Numbered from the stretch's first letter, positions 1-8,088 are shown. The stretch is 13,414 nucleotides of DNA from Pseudomonadota bacterium (GCA_023441105.1 JAEZQX010000301.1:1-13414), one strand, 5' to 3'. Notes: generated by a model from the sequence alone, not told the origin. Numbers and translations: made by a program.

Positions 1-2
1 CC

Positions 3-884
3 TACAAGGCGATCGGCTCGCGCATGTTCGTCGACCCGAGGTCGCCGGCCACGATCGAGGAGCTGCTCAACGGCCTGATCGTCCAGTCCGGCAACGATGC
101 GGCCATCATCCTGGCGGAGGCGGTCGCCGGATCCGAGGCGCAGTTCGCCCAGATCATGAACGCCGAGGCAAAGCGGATGGGCATGAACAACACCCATTTC
201 ACCAACGCCTCGGGCCTGCCCAATGCCGACCACTATTCCACGGCACGCGACCTGGCGATCCTGGCGATGCGGGTGATCGAGGACCATCCGGACTACTACC
301 GGATGTACTCGCAGAAGGAATACACCTACAACAACATCAAGCAGCCCAACCGCAACCGGCTGCTGTTCACCGATCCGTCGGTCGACGGCTTCAAGACCGG
401 ACATACCGATGCCGCCGGCTACTGCCTGATCTCGTCGGCCAAGCGCGAGCAGGCCGGCAGCGGCTTCTCGCGCCGCATCCTGTCGGTGCTGATGGGTGCC
501 TCGTCCGAGAACAGCCGCGCCATCGAGTCGCAGAAGCTGCTCAACTATGGCTTCCAGAACTTCGACGCCGTCCAGCTGTACAAGCAGTCGGACCCGGTCG
601 GCAGCTACCCGGTCTGGAAGGGCCAGCTTCCGGAGATCAAGGCGGGCTTCGCCGAGGACGTGATGGTGACGGTGCCGAAGGCCCAGGTCAGCTCGGTCAA
701 GGGCGAGATCGAACGGATGGAGCCGCTGATGGCGCCGATCACCGCCGGCCAGAAGATCGGCACCCTGCGCGTGCGCCTCGGCAATACCGTCCTGACCGAG
801 CGGCCGGTGATCGCCCTTGAGTCAGTAGAGCCTGCGGGATGGTTCGGCCGCGCCTGGGATACGATTCGCCTCTGGATCAAATAG
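3..884 (+). CDS. dacC: D-alanyl-D-alanine carboxypeptidase (PBP5/6, DacA/DacC family), 5'-truncated
   Basis: A penicillin-binding serine carboxypeptidase that would remove the terminal D-Ala from peptidoglycan pentapeptides in the periplasm. The frame is open from the window edge, so the signal peptide and catalytic SxxK motif lie outside it. Visible are the SGN motif (nt 87-95) and the KTG box in GFKTGHT (nt 393-401), two of the three active-site motifs of S11 peptidases. After about residue 190 the sequence fits the PBP5 C-terminal beta domain. It ends in WFGRAWDTIRLWIK, which resembles the amphipathic membrane-anchoring helix of PBP5/6. The gene stops with TAG ten bases before the aminotransferase gene, so the two are probably cotranscribed. 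Family assignment is firm; the choice among dacA, dacC and dacD is by convention in betaproteobacteria and not proven here. Confidence 0.93.
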   Translation, partial: YKAIGSRMFVDPRSPATIEELLNGLIVQSGNDAAIILAEAVAGSEAQFAQIMNAEAKRMGMNNTHFTNASGLPNADHYSTARDLAILAMRVIEDHPDYYRMYSQKEYTYNNIKQPNRNRLLFTDPSVDGFKTGHTDAAGYCLISSAKREQAGSGFSRRILSVLMGASSENSRAIESQKLLNYGFQNFDAVQLYKQSDPVGSYPVWKGQLPEIKAGFAEDVMVTVPKAQVSSVKGEIERMEPLMAPITAGQKIGTLRVRLGNTVLTERPVIALESVEPAGWFGRAWDTIRLWIK

Positions 885-894
885 CGGATAGCCG

Positions 895-1779
895 ATGACC
901 ATGCAGGAGCAGACCGTCTACCTCAATGGCGAGTTCATGCCGCTGGCGGATGCGAAGGTGCCGGTCCTGGACCGCGGCTTCATCTTCGGCGATGGCGTCT
1001 ACGAGGTGGTGCCTGCCTATGAAGGGGTGCCGTTCCGGTGGGAGCAGCACCTGGCGCGGCTGAAGCGCAGCCTCGGGAAGGTCCGCATCGCCAATCCGAT
1101 GGACGACGCCGGCTGGACCAGGCTGGTGACCGAGCTGCTGTCGCGCAACGTCTGGCGCGACCAGTTCGTGTACCTGCACGTCACCCGCGGCGTCGCCCGG
1201 CGCGACCATGTCTTTCCGGCGGATGCGAAGCCGACCGTGTTCGCCATGTCGAGCGAATTCAAGGCGGTCTCGCGCGAGGCCATCGAGAAGGGCGTGAGCG
1301 CGATCACGCTCCCGGATGAGCGCTGGCTGCACTGCGACATCAAGTCGATCTCGCTGCTCGGCAACGTGCTGGCGCGGCAGGCCGCCTTCGATGCCGGCGC
1401 CCTGGAATGCCTGATGTTCCGCGACGGCTACCTGACCGAAGGTTCGGCCAGCAACATCTGGGTGGTGAGCGGCGGCAAGCTGCTCGCCCCGCCGCGCAAT
1501 GCGCTGATCCTCGAAGGCATCCGCTATGGGCTGCTGGAAGAGCTCGCCGGGTCGCAGCAGATTCCGTTCGAGGTGCGGAAGATTGCCCGCGACGAAGTGC
1601 TGGCGGCCGACGAGCTGATGGTCACCTCCGCCACCAAGGAGATCCTGCCGATCACCGCACTCGATGGCAAGCCGGTCGGCCCGGGCCAGGGGCCGGGGCC
1701 GCTCTACCGCAAGCTCTTCGACGCCTATCAGGCGGCGAAGGCGGCGTCGGTCGCGCGCGGCTGGCCCAGGCACGCATGA
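895..1779 (+). CDS. dat: D-amino-acid aminotransferase (class IV PLP aminotransferase)
   Basis: A 294-residue fold-type IV PLP enzyme expected to interconvert D-alanine and 2-oxoglutarate with pyruvate and D-glutamate in the cytosol. The N-terminus carries the FGDGVYEV segment (31-38). VTRGVARRDHVFP (96-108) contains the RxH pair (Arg103, His105) that in D-amino-acid aminotransferases binds the substrate carboxylate, which favours Dat over branched-chain IlvE. The Schiff-base lysine is Lys150 in DIKSISLLGN, and Glu182 in LTEGSASN is the cofactor pyridine-N partner. The length is normal. The start at 895 has only a weak ribosome site, and translation may couple to the upstream carboxypeptidase 10 bases away; ATG 901 is an alternative. 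The stop overlaps the next start (ATGA). Pairing with a D-Ala-releasing enzyme suggests a role in D-Ala or D-Glu recycling, which is inference. Confidence 0.92.
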   Translation: MTMQEQTVYLNGEFMPLADAKVPVLDRGFIFGDGVYEVVPAYEGVPFRWEQHLARLKRSLGKVRIANPMDDAGWTRLVTELLSRNVWRDQFVYLHVTRGVARRDHVFPADAKPTVFAMSSEFKAVSREAIEKGVSAITLPDERWLHCDIKSISLLGNVLARQAAFDAGALECLMFRDGYLTEGSASNIWVVSGGKLLAPPRNALILEGIRYGLLEELAGSQQIPFEVRKIARDEVLAADELMVTSATKEILPITALDGKPVGPGQGPGPLYRKLFDAYQAAKAASVARGWPRHA

Positions 1780-2078
1780 GCGACGACGCACCCGCGGCGG
1801 CAGGCCCGCCCGGCGACGGCCCCGGCGAGTTGCTGCAGTTCCCGATGGACTTTCCGATCAAGGTCATGGGCAGGCGGGTCGACAGCTTCGCCGACGAAGT
1901 GGTCGCCGTGGTCCTGGCCCATGCACCGGGCTTCGATCCGGCAACGCTGGAGATGCGGCCGTCCCGCAACGGCAACTATCTTTCCCTCACCGCGACCATC
2001 CGGGCCGAATCGCGGCCGCAACTCGACGCCCTCTACCGCGAGCTGAGCAGTCATCCGTTGGTGAAGGTCGTCCTCTAG
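1776..2078 (+). CDS. ybeD: YbeD / DUF493 family protein
   Basis: A 100-residue protein of the DUF493/YbeD family, small cytosolic proteins with an ACT-like alpha/beta fold and no firmly established function. The core begins at FPMDFPIKVMG (22-32). It continues through VLAHAPGFDPATLEMRPS and NGNYLSLTATIRA and ends in LSSHPLVKVVL, typical of the family's C-terminal strand. The first 20 residues are an Ala/Gly/Pro-rich leader that is probably not conserved. The start codon overlaps the stop of dat by four bases (ATGA), and the stop is 14 bases before lipB, so it sits inside the operon. ybeD next to lipB is a widespread arrangement in proteobacteria, and a link to lipoate metabolism has been suggested from that context alone. 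Confidence 0.9.
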   Translation: MSDDAPAAAGPPGDGPGELLQFPMDFPIKVMGRRVDSFADEVVAVVLAHAPGFDPATLEMRPSRNGNYLSLTATIRAESRPQLDALYRELSSHPLVKVVL

Positions 2079-2092
2079 GAACCCGCGTCCGG

Positions 2093-2794
2093 ATGATCAG
2101 GGTCGTCCAGCTCGGCAGCACCGACTATCCGGAGGCGCTGGCGCGGATGCGGGCGCAGGTCGAGCGGCGTGCCGCTGATCGCGACCTCGCCGACGAGCTT
2201 TGGCTGACCGAGCATCCGCCGGTGTTCACGCTGGGTTTCGCCGCTCGTCGCGAGCACCTGCATGCGCTCGGCGACATCCCGGTGGTCGAGACCGAACGCG
2301 GCGGCCAGGTGACGTACCACGGCCCCGGGCAAGTCGTCGCCTACCTGCTGCTGGACCTGCGCCGCCGCCGGCTGGGCGTGCGCGAGCTGGTCTGCCGGAT
2401 CGAGAGCGGCATCATCCACTGCCTCGCCGGGTACGGCATCGAAGGTCTGCGCCAGGCCGACGCCCCCGGCATCTATGTGCGCAGTCGGCCGTCGCAGGCG
2501 GCAGCCGGCGCACCGGCGCACGGGCAACTGGCCAAGATCGCCTCCATCGGATTGAAGGTTTCCCGCGGCCTGACCTGGCATGGGGTCGCACTCAACGGCC
2601 GCATGGACCTGGAACCCTTCGGTCGCATCGATCCCTGTGGCTACCCAGGACTCCAGATGACGGACGTCGCCGCGCAAGCAAGCGCTCACATGCAGGATTC
2701 CATCGAAGAGCTGCCGGAACGGCTGGCAGCTTCGCTGATTGCCGCCATCGAAGGCGAAGGCAATCGCCGGCCCGGGAACGCAAGTGAAGGATAA
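2093..2794 (+). CDS. lipB: Lipoyl(octanoyl) transferase LipB
   Basis: Transfers the octanoyl group from octanoyl-ACP to the lipoyl domains of 2-oxoacid dehydrogenases and glycine-cleavage H protein, the first step of lipoate biosynthesis in the cytosol. The 233-residue product has the signature [16 protein letters not shown] (69-84). The catalytic pair is visible: Lys148 in AKIASIG and Cys182 in RIDPCGYPG, equivalent to Lys135 and Cys169 of E. coli LipB. WHGVALN (162-168) is also characteristic. Between GIYV and AKIASIG lies a stretch of about 17 residues rich in Ser, Ala, Gly and Pro (about 131-147), where E. coli LipB has only a few residues; this is probably a surface loop. The start at 2093 lies 14 bases after ybeD, and an upstream extension of the frame would run through ybeD. 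lipA follows seven bases after the stop. Confidence 0.96.
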   Translation: MIRVVQLGSTDYPEALARMRAQVERRAADRDLADELWLTEHPPVFTLGFAARREHLHALGDIPVVETERGGQVTYHGPGQVVAYLLLDLRRRRLGVRELVCRIESGIIHCLAGYGIEGLRQADAPGIYVRSRPSQAAAGAPAHGQLAKIASIGLKVSRGLTWHGVALNGRMDLEPFGRIDPCGYPGLQMTDVAAQASAHMQDSIEELPERLAASLIAAIEGEGNRRPGNASEG

Positions 2795-2801
2795 TCGGCC
2801 C

Positions 2802-3824
2802 ATGGATACCTCGACTCCCACCCAGGGTGCCGCCGGCCCGGACGCCAGCGCGGCGCAGCCGACGATCGACCCGCGCATCAAGCAGAAAGGGCAGGGCAAG
2901 ACCGCCCGCATCCCGATCAAGATCGTGCCGATCGAGCAGGTGCTGAGGAAACCTGCCTGGATCCGCGCCAAGCCGCCGCTGATCTCCAGCCGCTTTTACG
3001 AGATCAAGCGGATCCTGCGCGAGCAGCAGCTGCACACGGTTTGCGAGGAGGCCTCCTGCCCGAACATCGGCGAGTGCTTCGGCAAGGGCACGGCGACCTT
3101 CATGATCATGGGCGACAAGTGCACCCGGCGCTGCCCGTTCTGCGACGTCGGCCATGGCCGCCCGGACCCGCTGGATGCGAACGAGCCGCTGAAGCTGGCC
3201 CAAACCATCGCGGCGTTGCGCCTGAATTACGTCGTGATCACGTCGGTCGACCGCGACGACCTGCGCGACGGCGGCGCCGGCCATTTCGTCGACTGCATCC
3301 GCAAGACCCGTGAGCTGAGCCCGGGCACCTCCATCGAGGTGCTGGTACCGGACTTCCGTGGCCGGATCGACCGCGCGCTGCAGATCCTGGAGGCCGCGCC
3401 GCCCGACGTCATGAACCACAACCTCGAGACGGTGCCGCGCCTGTACCGCGAGGCACGTCCCGGTTCCGATTACCAGCATTCGCTGCAGCTGCTGTCGTCG
3501 TTCAAGGAGCGAGTGCCCGGCGTGCCCACCAAGTCCGGCCTGATGGTGGGCCTGGGAGAAAGCGACGACGAGATCGTGGCGGTGATGAAAGACATGCGGG
3601 CCCACCGCATCGACCGGATCACCATCGGCCAGTACCTGGCGCCGTCGGCCCATCACCTGCCGGTGCGCCGCTACGTCGAGCCGGAAACGTTCGCCCGGTT
3701 CGAGGCCATCGCCTACGAGCTCGGCTTCGAGCATGCAGCGGTCGGCGCCATGGTCCGCTCGTCCTATCACGCCGACGAGCAGGCGCATGCCGCCTCCCTG
3801 CGGGCGTCGGGCAGCGCCGCCTGA
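2802..3824 (+). CDS. lipA: Lipoyl synthase LipA (radical SAM)
   Basis: Inserts two sulfurs into protein-bound octanoyl groups, completing lipoate made by the LipB route. The 340-residue product carries both family iron-sulfur motifs. The auxiliary cluster cysteines are Cys81, Cys86 and Cys92 in [12 protein letters not shown]. The radical-SAM cysteines are Cys107, Cys111 and Cys114 in CTRRCPFC. The C-terminal RSSY (319-322), which supplies the serine ligand of the auxiliary cluster, is present. The first 45 residues are a variable leader. I chose ATG 2802 because it follows lipB by seven bases and has GAAGG 11 bases upstream; the in-frame ATG at 2739 would overlap lipB by 56 bases and add residues unlike the family. 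It is the last gene of the operon, with a small inverted repeat just after it. Confidence 0.97.
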   Translation: MDTSTPTQGAAGPDASAAQPTIDPRIKQKGQGKTARIPIKIVPIEQVLRKPAWIRAKPPLISSRFYEIKRILREQQLHTVCEEASCPNIGECFGKGTATFMIMGDKCTRRCPFCDVGHGRPDPLDANEPLKLAQTIAALRLNYVVITSVDRDDLRDGGAGHFVDCIRKTRELSPGTSIEVLVPDFRGRIDRALQILEAAPPDVMNHNLETVPRLYREARPGSDYQHSLQLLSSFKERVPGVPTKSGLMVGLGESDDEIVAVMKDMRAHRIDRITIGQYLAPSAHHLPVRRYVEPETFARFEAIAYELGFEHAAVGAMVRSSYHADEQAHAASLRASGSAA

Positions 3825-3837
3825 CGCTCGCCGCATT

Positions 3838-3850
3838 CCCGCCAGGCGGG
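3838..3850 (+). terminator. Short inverted repeat after lipA, possible weak terminator
   Basis: CCCGCC-A-GGCGGG lies 13 bases past the lipA stop and can fold as a five-base-pair stem with a three-base loop. No T-run follows, only CACTCATCTT, so intrinsic termination is uncertain. It could equally be a 3'-end stabilising hairpin or chance in GC-rich DNA. Confidence 0.25.
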
Positions 3851-3936
3851 CACTCATCTTGCAACTCCAGGGGCACCGGCAGCCGTGCCACGGCGATTCG
3901 TCGTCGGGCCGGCCGCCTTCACACGAGGAGAATGCG

Positions 3937-4116
3937 ATGAACAAGGACCAGCTCAAGGGAACCGTCAAGGACACCATCGGCAAGACCCAGGAGAAGGTGG
4001 GCCAGCAGACCGGGGATCGCGATACCGAGGCGCGCGGCCTGGGCAACCAGACCGAGGGCAAGGCGCAGAAGATCGTCGGCGACGTCAAGGACGCGGTGCA
4101 CAACCTGAAGAAGTAG
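3937..4116 (+). CDS. CsbD family stress-response protein
   Basis: A 59-residue, highly charged, cysteine-free protein of the CsbD-like family (E. coli YjbJ, B. subtilis CsbD). These are small helical proteins that become abundant under general stress; their biochemical role is not established. The family pattern is clear: MNKDQLKGTVKDTIGKTQEK at the start, a central stretch ending TEGKAQKIVGD, and the tail VKDAVHNLKK. The repeated G-K/T-x-x-x motif suggests two related amphipathic helices. The start is fixed by a strong GAGGAG ribosome site at 3925-3930, seven bases upstream. The 112-base gap after lipA and this strong site suggest its own transcription, but I see no convincing promoter. It converges with the AraC-type gene. 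Confidence 0.93.
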   Translation: MNKDQLKGTVKDTIGKTQEKVGQQTGDRDTEARGLGNQTEGKAQKIVGDVKDAVHNLKK

Positions 4117-4130
4117 TCCTTTGCCACCGA

Positions 4131-4162
4131 GCCGGCAGCGGGCGCAAAGCCAGGCTGCCGGC
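4131..4162. terminator. Inverted repeat between convergent csbD and araC-type genes
   Basis: GCCGGCAGC (4131-4139) and GCTGCCGGC (4154-4162) form a perfect nine-base-pair stem with a 14-base loop. It lies between the csbD stop and the stop of the minus-strand regulator gene, the right place for a bidirectional terminator. A competing pairing exists (GGGCGCA 4140-4146 with TGCGCCC 4167-4173). There is no long T-run on either side. Confidence 0.4.
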
Positions 4163-4185
4163 CAGCTGCGCCCGTTTCGCCGGGC

Positions 4186-5025
4186 CTAGTTGCGCAGGAT
4201 TTCCCGCGGCAGGCCGCCGAGAACGCGGCGGAACATCGCGGTGAACGCGCTGGGGCTGCGATAGCCGAGGCCCAGCGCAACCGCCGTCACCGACTCGCCG
4301 GCGCCCAGGCGCTGCAGGGCCGCCAGCAACCGTGCCTTCTGACGCCACTGCAGGAAGCCCATCCCGGTCTGGAGCTGGAACAAGCGGGTCAGCGAACGGC
4401 AGCTGATTCCGACCCGCTCCGCGTAGTACGCCCGGGGATGGCTGGCCGACAGGTCGTCGGTTACCAGCTTGCAGAGCTTGACCAGACGCCGGTCGCGCGG
4501 CATCGGCAAGTGCAGCGGCAAGCTGCGGGAGCTCCTGATCTCGGCCAGGATCAAAGCCATCACGGCCCCGGCCGGGCCCGCCTCGTCGTACAGCACCGGC
4601 AGTTGGGTCGCCCGTACCACCAGCTCACGCAGCAGCGGGGTAACCGCCAGGACATGGCACTCTCCCGGCAAGTGAGCGCTCGCATCCTGACGAATGTAGA
4701 GGGTCCGCATCTCGAGCTGCCCGGCAACGCGAATCTGGTGCGCCACGCCGGCGGGGATCCAGAGCGCCTGGTCGGGCGGCACCAGCCAGGCGCCCGTGTC
4801 GGTTTCGATGGTCATGACGCCGCTGACGGCGTGCAGCAACTGGGCGCGCAGATGATGATGGCGGCCGATCAGGCTGCCGTCCGCGAACGACTTCGCCATC
4901 GCCGCCACCGGCCGCGGCACCTGCTGGTAATCGTCGGCATCGCGGCTGCGCCCGGCACCTGCGCCGGCGCCGGAGCCGGCCGCGGCCGCATCCGGGGAAG
5001 CCATCCTGCTGAAGCATCGATCCAT
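4186..5025 (-). CDS. AraC family transcriptional regulator (cupin plus AraC HTH)
   Basis: A 279-residue regulator. The N-terminal cupin-like ligand domain spans about residues 38-110 and contains GRHHHLRAQLLHAVSG (54-69) and LWIPAGVAHQIR (88-99), resembling the NimR/YeaM type of one-component regulators. The C-terminal DNA-binding domain (about 180-279) has two helix-turn-helix units, ending with the diagnostic GYRSPSAFTAMFRRVLG (254-270). The first 30 residues include an Ala/Gly-rich run that is probably disordered. The start at 5025 has no clear ribosome site, and ATG 5004 is an alternative. It is divergent from the transporter gene, so it most likely controls that gene and perhaps itself. 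The ligand is unknown. Confidence 0.9.
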   Translation of the reverse strand: MDRCFSRMASPDAAAAGSGAGAGAGRSRDADDYQQVPRPVAAMAKSFADGSLIGRHHHLRAQLLHAVSGVMTIETDTGAWLVPPDQALWIPAGVAHQIRVAGQLEMRTLYIRQDASAHLPGECHVLAVTPLLRELVVRATQLPVLYDEAGPAGAVMALILAEIRSSRSLPLHLPMPRDRRLVKLCKLVTDDLSASHPRAYYAERVGISCRSLTRLFQLQTGMGFLQWRQKARLLAALQRLGAGESVTAVALGLGYRSPSAFTAMFRRVLGGLPREILRN

Positions 5026-5043
5026 CGCAGGCCGATGATTCCA

Positions 5044-5065
5044 CGTTGTCCTTTTCTCGACAACG
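5044..5065. promoter_or_regulatory. Candidate operator in the divergent araC-type/MFS intergenic region
   Basis: CGTTGTC (5044-5050) and GACAACG (5059-5065) form a perfect seven-base inverted repeat with an eight-base spacer, in the 109-base gap between the regulator start (5025) and the transporter start (5135). It sits about 20 bases upstream of the regulator start. A divergent regulator/transporter pair with one palindrome in the gap fits an operator. Classical AraC proteins often use direct repeats, so another factor is possible. I see no good -35/-10 pair. Confidence 0.45.
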
Positions 5066-5134
5066 GGTGACCGTATCGCGCAAGACTGTCAGGATCGGTT
5101 GGACCACAATGGCACGCTCAACCTGACGATCGCC

Positions 5135-6357
5135 ATGAACACCGCAGCCAATCCCACTGTCGAGCCAGCCACCCGTCCCTGGGCCGCCGATACCCACCTG
5201 CCGACTGCATTGCTCCTCAACATCGGGCATGCCTTCGACCACATGTTCCTGCTCATCTTCGCCACCGCGGTGGCCACCATCGCGGCGGACTTCGGGCTGG
5301 CGCGCTGGGAGTCGCTGATGCCGTACAGCGTCGGCGCCTTCTTTCTCTTCGGGATCGGCTCGCTGCCGTCGGCAGGCTGGGCGACCTCTGGGGCCGGCGG
5401 GTGATGATGATCATCTTCTTCATCGGCATCGGCAGCGCGGCGTTGCTCGCCAGCATGGCCAACGGCCCCTGGCAACTGGCCGCCGGGCTGATGGGGATCG
5501 GCCTGTTCGCCTCCATCTACCACCCGGTGGGCATCCCGATGCTGGTCCAGAACGCGGCGCGTCCCGGCTGGACGATCGGCGTCAACGGGCTGGCCGGCAA
5601 CCTCGGCATCGCGGCCGCGGCGCTGGTCACCGGGCTGCTGGTCAAGTACATCGGCTGGCGGGCGGCCTTCGCTGTGCCCGGCGCGATCGCCATTGCCTGC
5701 GGTATCGCCTTCGCGCTTTTGGTACCCAAGGAGATGGAAGCGCCGGCCAAGCGCAAGTCCAAGCGGCTCGACCTGCCGCCGGGCGTGCTGGCCCGGGTCT
5801 TCCTGGTGATGACGGCCACCGCCATCACCAGCAGCCTGCTGTTCAATTTCACCACCAACGGCAACGGCCAGCTGCTGCAGGAGCGCATGCGCGGCATCAT
5901 CGAGGATCCGGCCACCCTCGGCGCGCTGCTTGCCGTCGTCTACGCCGCCGCGTCGCTTACCCAACTGGTGGTCGGCAAGCTGATCGACCGCTACCCGCTG
6001 CGGCGGCTCTACCTGTCGGTGGTGATCCTGCAGGCCCCGCTGTTCGCGGTGGCGGCGATGGCCGACGGCTGGGCCGCCTACGCCGTGGTGCTCGGCTTCA
6101 TGATCCTGATCTTCGGCGCCATCCCGTTCACCGACGCGATCATCGTCCGCTTCGTCGACGACCAGATGCGCTCCCGCGTGAGCGGCGTGCGTCTTGCCAT
6201 CTCCTTCGGCGTCAGCTCGCTGGCGGTCTGGCTCCTGGGCCCGATCGTCAAGGCAGCCGGCTTCGACATGCTGCTGCTGTTGATGGCCGGCATCGCCGTC
6301 TGCACCACCTTGCTGGTGCTGCTGCTGCCAAGTCACGAGCCTCGCAAGGTCGGCTGA
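5135..6357 (+). pseudogene. MFS transporter (fosmidomycin-resistance-like), broken by a -1 frameshift
   Basis: A 12-helix-type major facilitator protein in two frames. From ATG 5135, one frame encodes the N-terminus through two membrane helices (LLLNIGHAFDHMFLLIFATA; GAFFLFGIGSLPS) and then ends at TGA 5402-5404. A second frame carries the rest to 6357, with an open start at GTG 5401. Restoring one G at about 5371-5373 (GTCGGCAGG to GTCGGGCAGG) joins them through GRLGDLWGRR, the conserved MFS motif A between helices 2 and 3. The repaired protein would be 407 residues, a normal length. ASIYHPVG in the second half resembles the Fsr subfamily; the substrate is unknown. Codon use and helices stay intact on both sides, so the lesion is recent or a sequencing error. 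The two pieces also overlap as GTGA, which could allow reinitiation. Divergent from the AraC-type gene. Confidence 0.85.
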
Positions 6358-6413
6358 CCGGCCTGCCGGCGCCAATCCAGCGGGGCCGATACGCTCGCCG
6401 GCGTGCCGGCCGG
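6358..6413. terminator. GC-rich imperfect inverted repeat between convergent genes
   Basis: CCGGCC (6358-6363) can pair with GGCCGG (6408-6413), and CCGGCG (6366-6371) with CGCCGG (6396-6401). This gives a nested stem with an internal loop and a 24-base end loop. It starts immediately after the transporter stop, ahead of the convergent ligase gene. No T-run is present. The rest of the 95-base gap (6414-6452) shows nothing else. Confidence 0.3.
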
Positions 6414-6452
6414 CCTTCGCGTCGCCGACCGCGGGCGCCGCGGCAACGACCG

Positions 6453-8072
6453 TCAGCCGGGGCGCAGCGAGCGCTTCAACAGCTTGCCGTTGGCATTGCG
6501 CGGCAGCGGCTCCCCCTGGATGACCCACGTCTCGGGCACCTTGTAGTCCGCCAATCGCTCGGCGCACCAGGCGCGCAGCCGCTCCTCGCAGGCGGCAGGC
6601 GCAGCGGCGGCGTGCGGCGCCACCGCCACCACCGCATGGACCCGCTCGCCCAGCACCGGGCAGGGCCGCCCGACCACTGCCACCTCCAGGACATCGTCGC
6701 AGCCGGCGAGCGCATTCTCCACCTCGACGGAATAGATCTTGTAGCCGCCGCGGTTGATCATGTCCTTCTTGCGGTCGAAGACCTGCACGAAGCCCTCGCC
6801 ATCGATCGCGCCGATGTCGCCCGAGCGCCAGTAGCCGCCGGTGAACGCGGCGGCCGTGGCCTGCGGATCATCCCAGTAGCCGCGCACCACCATCGGGCCG
6901 CCGATCCACAGCTCGCCGCTGTCGCCGGCGGCGACCTCGCAGCCGGCATCGTCCATGACGCGCAGGTCGGCCGCCGGCACAGGGCGTCCCACGCTGGCCA
7001 GGTGGTCCGCCTGCAGCCCCGGCGGCATGATCGTCGCCGGCGAGGTCGTCTCGGTGGCCCCGTAGGCGTTCATCAGCGTCATTCGTGGCAGCCGCTCGGC
7101 CAGCGCCTCGATGGTGGCCCGCGGCATCGGCGCCCCGCCGTACGCGCCGATCCGCCAGGCGCGGAGATCGAAAGCCGCGAAGTCCGGCTCCAGCAGGCAC
7201 AGCTGGTACATCGCCGGTACCAGGATGGTGTGCGTGATGCGCTGCGCCGCGGCCAGTTCGAGGAAGGCGCGCGCCTTGAAGCTGCGGGCGATCACCAGCG
7301 CGCCCCCGACCCGCAGCATCGCCACGATCATCGCCACCAGCCCGGTGACATGACTGGCCGGCACCGCCATGACCGAGCGGTCGGCGCAGGTCAGGGCCAT
7401 GCAATGCTCGTAGTGCATGGCCGAATGGACGATGTTGAGGTGGCTCAGCATCGCCCCCTTCGGCCGCCCGGTGGTGCCGGAGGTGTAGAGGATGACGGCG
7501 GTGTCTTCCTCGGCGGCCGGATCACCCGGCGGGGAACCCTGCGGCAGCGGGCCCGCCGGCCCTGTGGCCGCCCCCTGCCACTGCCGCCAGGCTTCGCCAT
7601 CCACGCTGCGGCAGCGCAACCGGGCCGGCAGCGCTGCCGGCGGCGGCAGCCGGTCGGCGAGCTCGTCCTCGTGGAGCAGCAGCACGGCGCCGCACTGGCC
7701 GAGCATATAGGCGATGCCGGGAGCCTGCTCGCGGATGCTGATCGGCACCGCGATCGCGCCGAGGCGCTGGATGGCCAGCAGCGAGAACACGAACTCGGGG
7801 CGATTGCCGATCAGCATGGCGACGCGATCGCCGCGGCCGATGCCCTCGTCCTGCAGTCCTGCCGCGACCCGGTCGACGACGGCAGCCAGCTCGTCCCACG
7901 ACCAGCTGCTGCCCTCGAAGACCAGCGCGTCGCGGGCGCCGTGGCGCGCCACCGTGGCGCGCAGCATCTGGTCGATGCCGGCCGGTCGCGTCGCGAAGCA
8001 ACGCACCACCCGGTCGCCGAAGTGCGCCTCGCGGCGCATCGCCGGCACCCCCCGGGCTTCGCTCTCGCTCAT
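6453..8072 (-). CDS. Class I adenylate-forming enzyme (acyl-CoA synthetase / AMP-dependent ligase)
   Basis: A 539-residue ANL-superfamily enzyme that would activate a carboxylate with ATP and load it onto CoA. The ATP-binding P-loop is YTSGTTGRPKGAML (196-209). The A5 motif is NAYGATETTSP (335-345). The A7-A8 region runs from YWRSGDIG (414-421) through FDRKKDMINRGGYKIYSVEVE (432-452). The catalytic lysine of the C-terminal domain is Lys530 in PRNANGKLLKR. The sequence fits medium/long-chain acyl-CoA synthetases better than adenylating NRPS domains, since no carrier domain follows. The acyl substrate cannot be read from the sequence. ATG 8072 is chosen because of the AGGAGG site ten bases upstream; an upstream extension would be Pro-rich and unlike the family. 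It lies 70 bases after the M48 gene in the same direction, so cotranscription is plausible. Confidence 0.92.
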   Translation of the reverse strand: MSESEARGVPAMRREAHFGDRVVRCFATRPAGIDQMLRATVARHGARDALVFEGSSWSWDELAAVVDRVAAGLQDEGIGRGDRVAMLIGNRPEFVFSLLAIQRLGAIAVPISIREQAPGIAYMLGQCGAVLLLHEDELADRLPPPAALPARLRCRSVDGEAWRQWQGAATGPAGPLPQGSPPGDPAAEEDTAVILYTSGTTGRPKGAMLSHLNIVHSAMHYEHCMALTCADRSVMAVPASHVTGLVAMIVAMLRVGGALVIARSFKARAFLELAAAQRITHTILVPAMYQLCLLEPDFAAFDLRAWRIGAYGGAPMPRATIEALAERLPRMTLMNAYGATETTSPATIMPPGLQADHLASVGRPVPAADLRVMDDAGCEVAAGDSGELWIGGPMVVRGYWDDPQATAAAFTGGYWRSGDIGAIDGEGFVQVFDRKKDMINRGGYKIYSVEVENALAGCDDVLEVAVVGRPCPVLGERVHAVVAVAPHAAAAPAACEERLRAWCAERLADYKVPETWVIQGEPLPRNANGKLLKRSLRPG

Positions 8073-8082
8073 CGGCAGCTCC

Positions 8083-8088
8083 CCTCCT
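8083..8088 (-). promoter_or_regulatory. Ribosome binding site fixing the ligase start
   Basis: On the minus strand AGGAGG, followed by GG, sits ten bases before ATG 8072. It is a full Shine-Dalgarno match and argues against a longer frame that stays open to 8192. Confidence 0.7.

Noticed and set aside
2739..2801. Upstream in-frame ATG for lipA
   Set aside because: It would overlap lipB by 56 bases, adds a non-family leader, and the downstream ATG has a better ribosome site and operon spacing.
2592..4280. Long minus-strand open frame opposite lipA and csbD
   Set aside because: It is antisense to strongly recognised genes, has Arg/Ala/Gly-rich low-complexity sequence and matches no family; a by-product of high GC.
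4940..4990. GC-rich repeat-like stretch in the regulator N-terminus
   Set aside because: It encodes a short Ala/Gly run (about residues 14-25); simple low complexity, not a repeat element.
5089..6567. 492-codon minus-strand frame opposite the transporter
   Set aside because: Composition is His/Gln/Asp/Arg-rich with no domain; the plus strand has clear membrane helices and MFS motifs.
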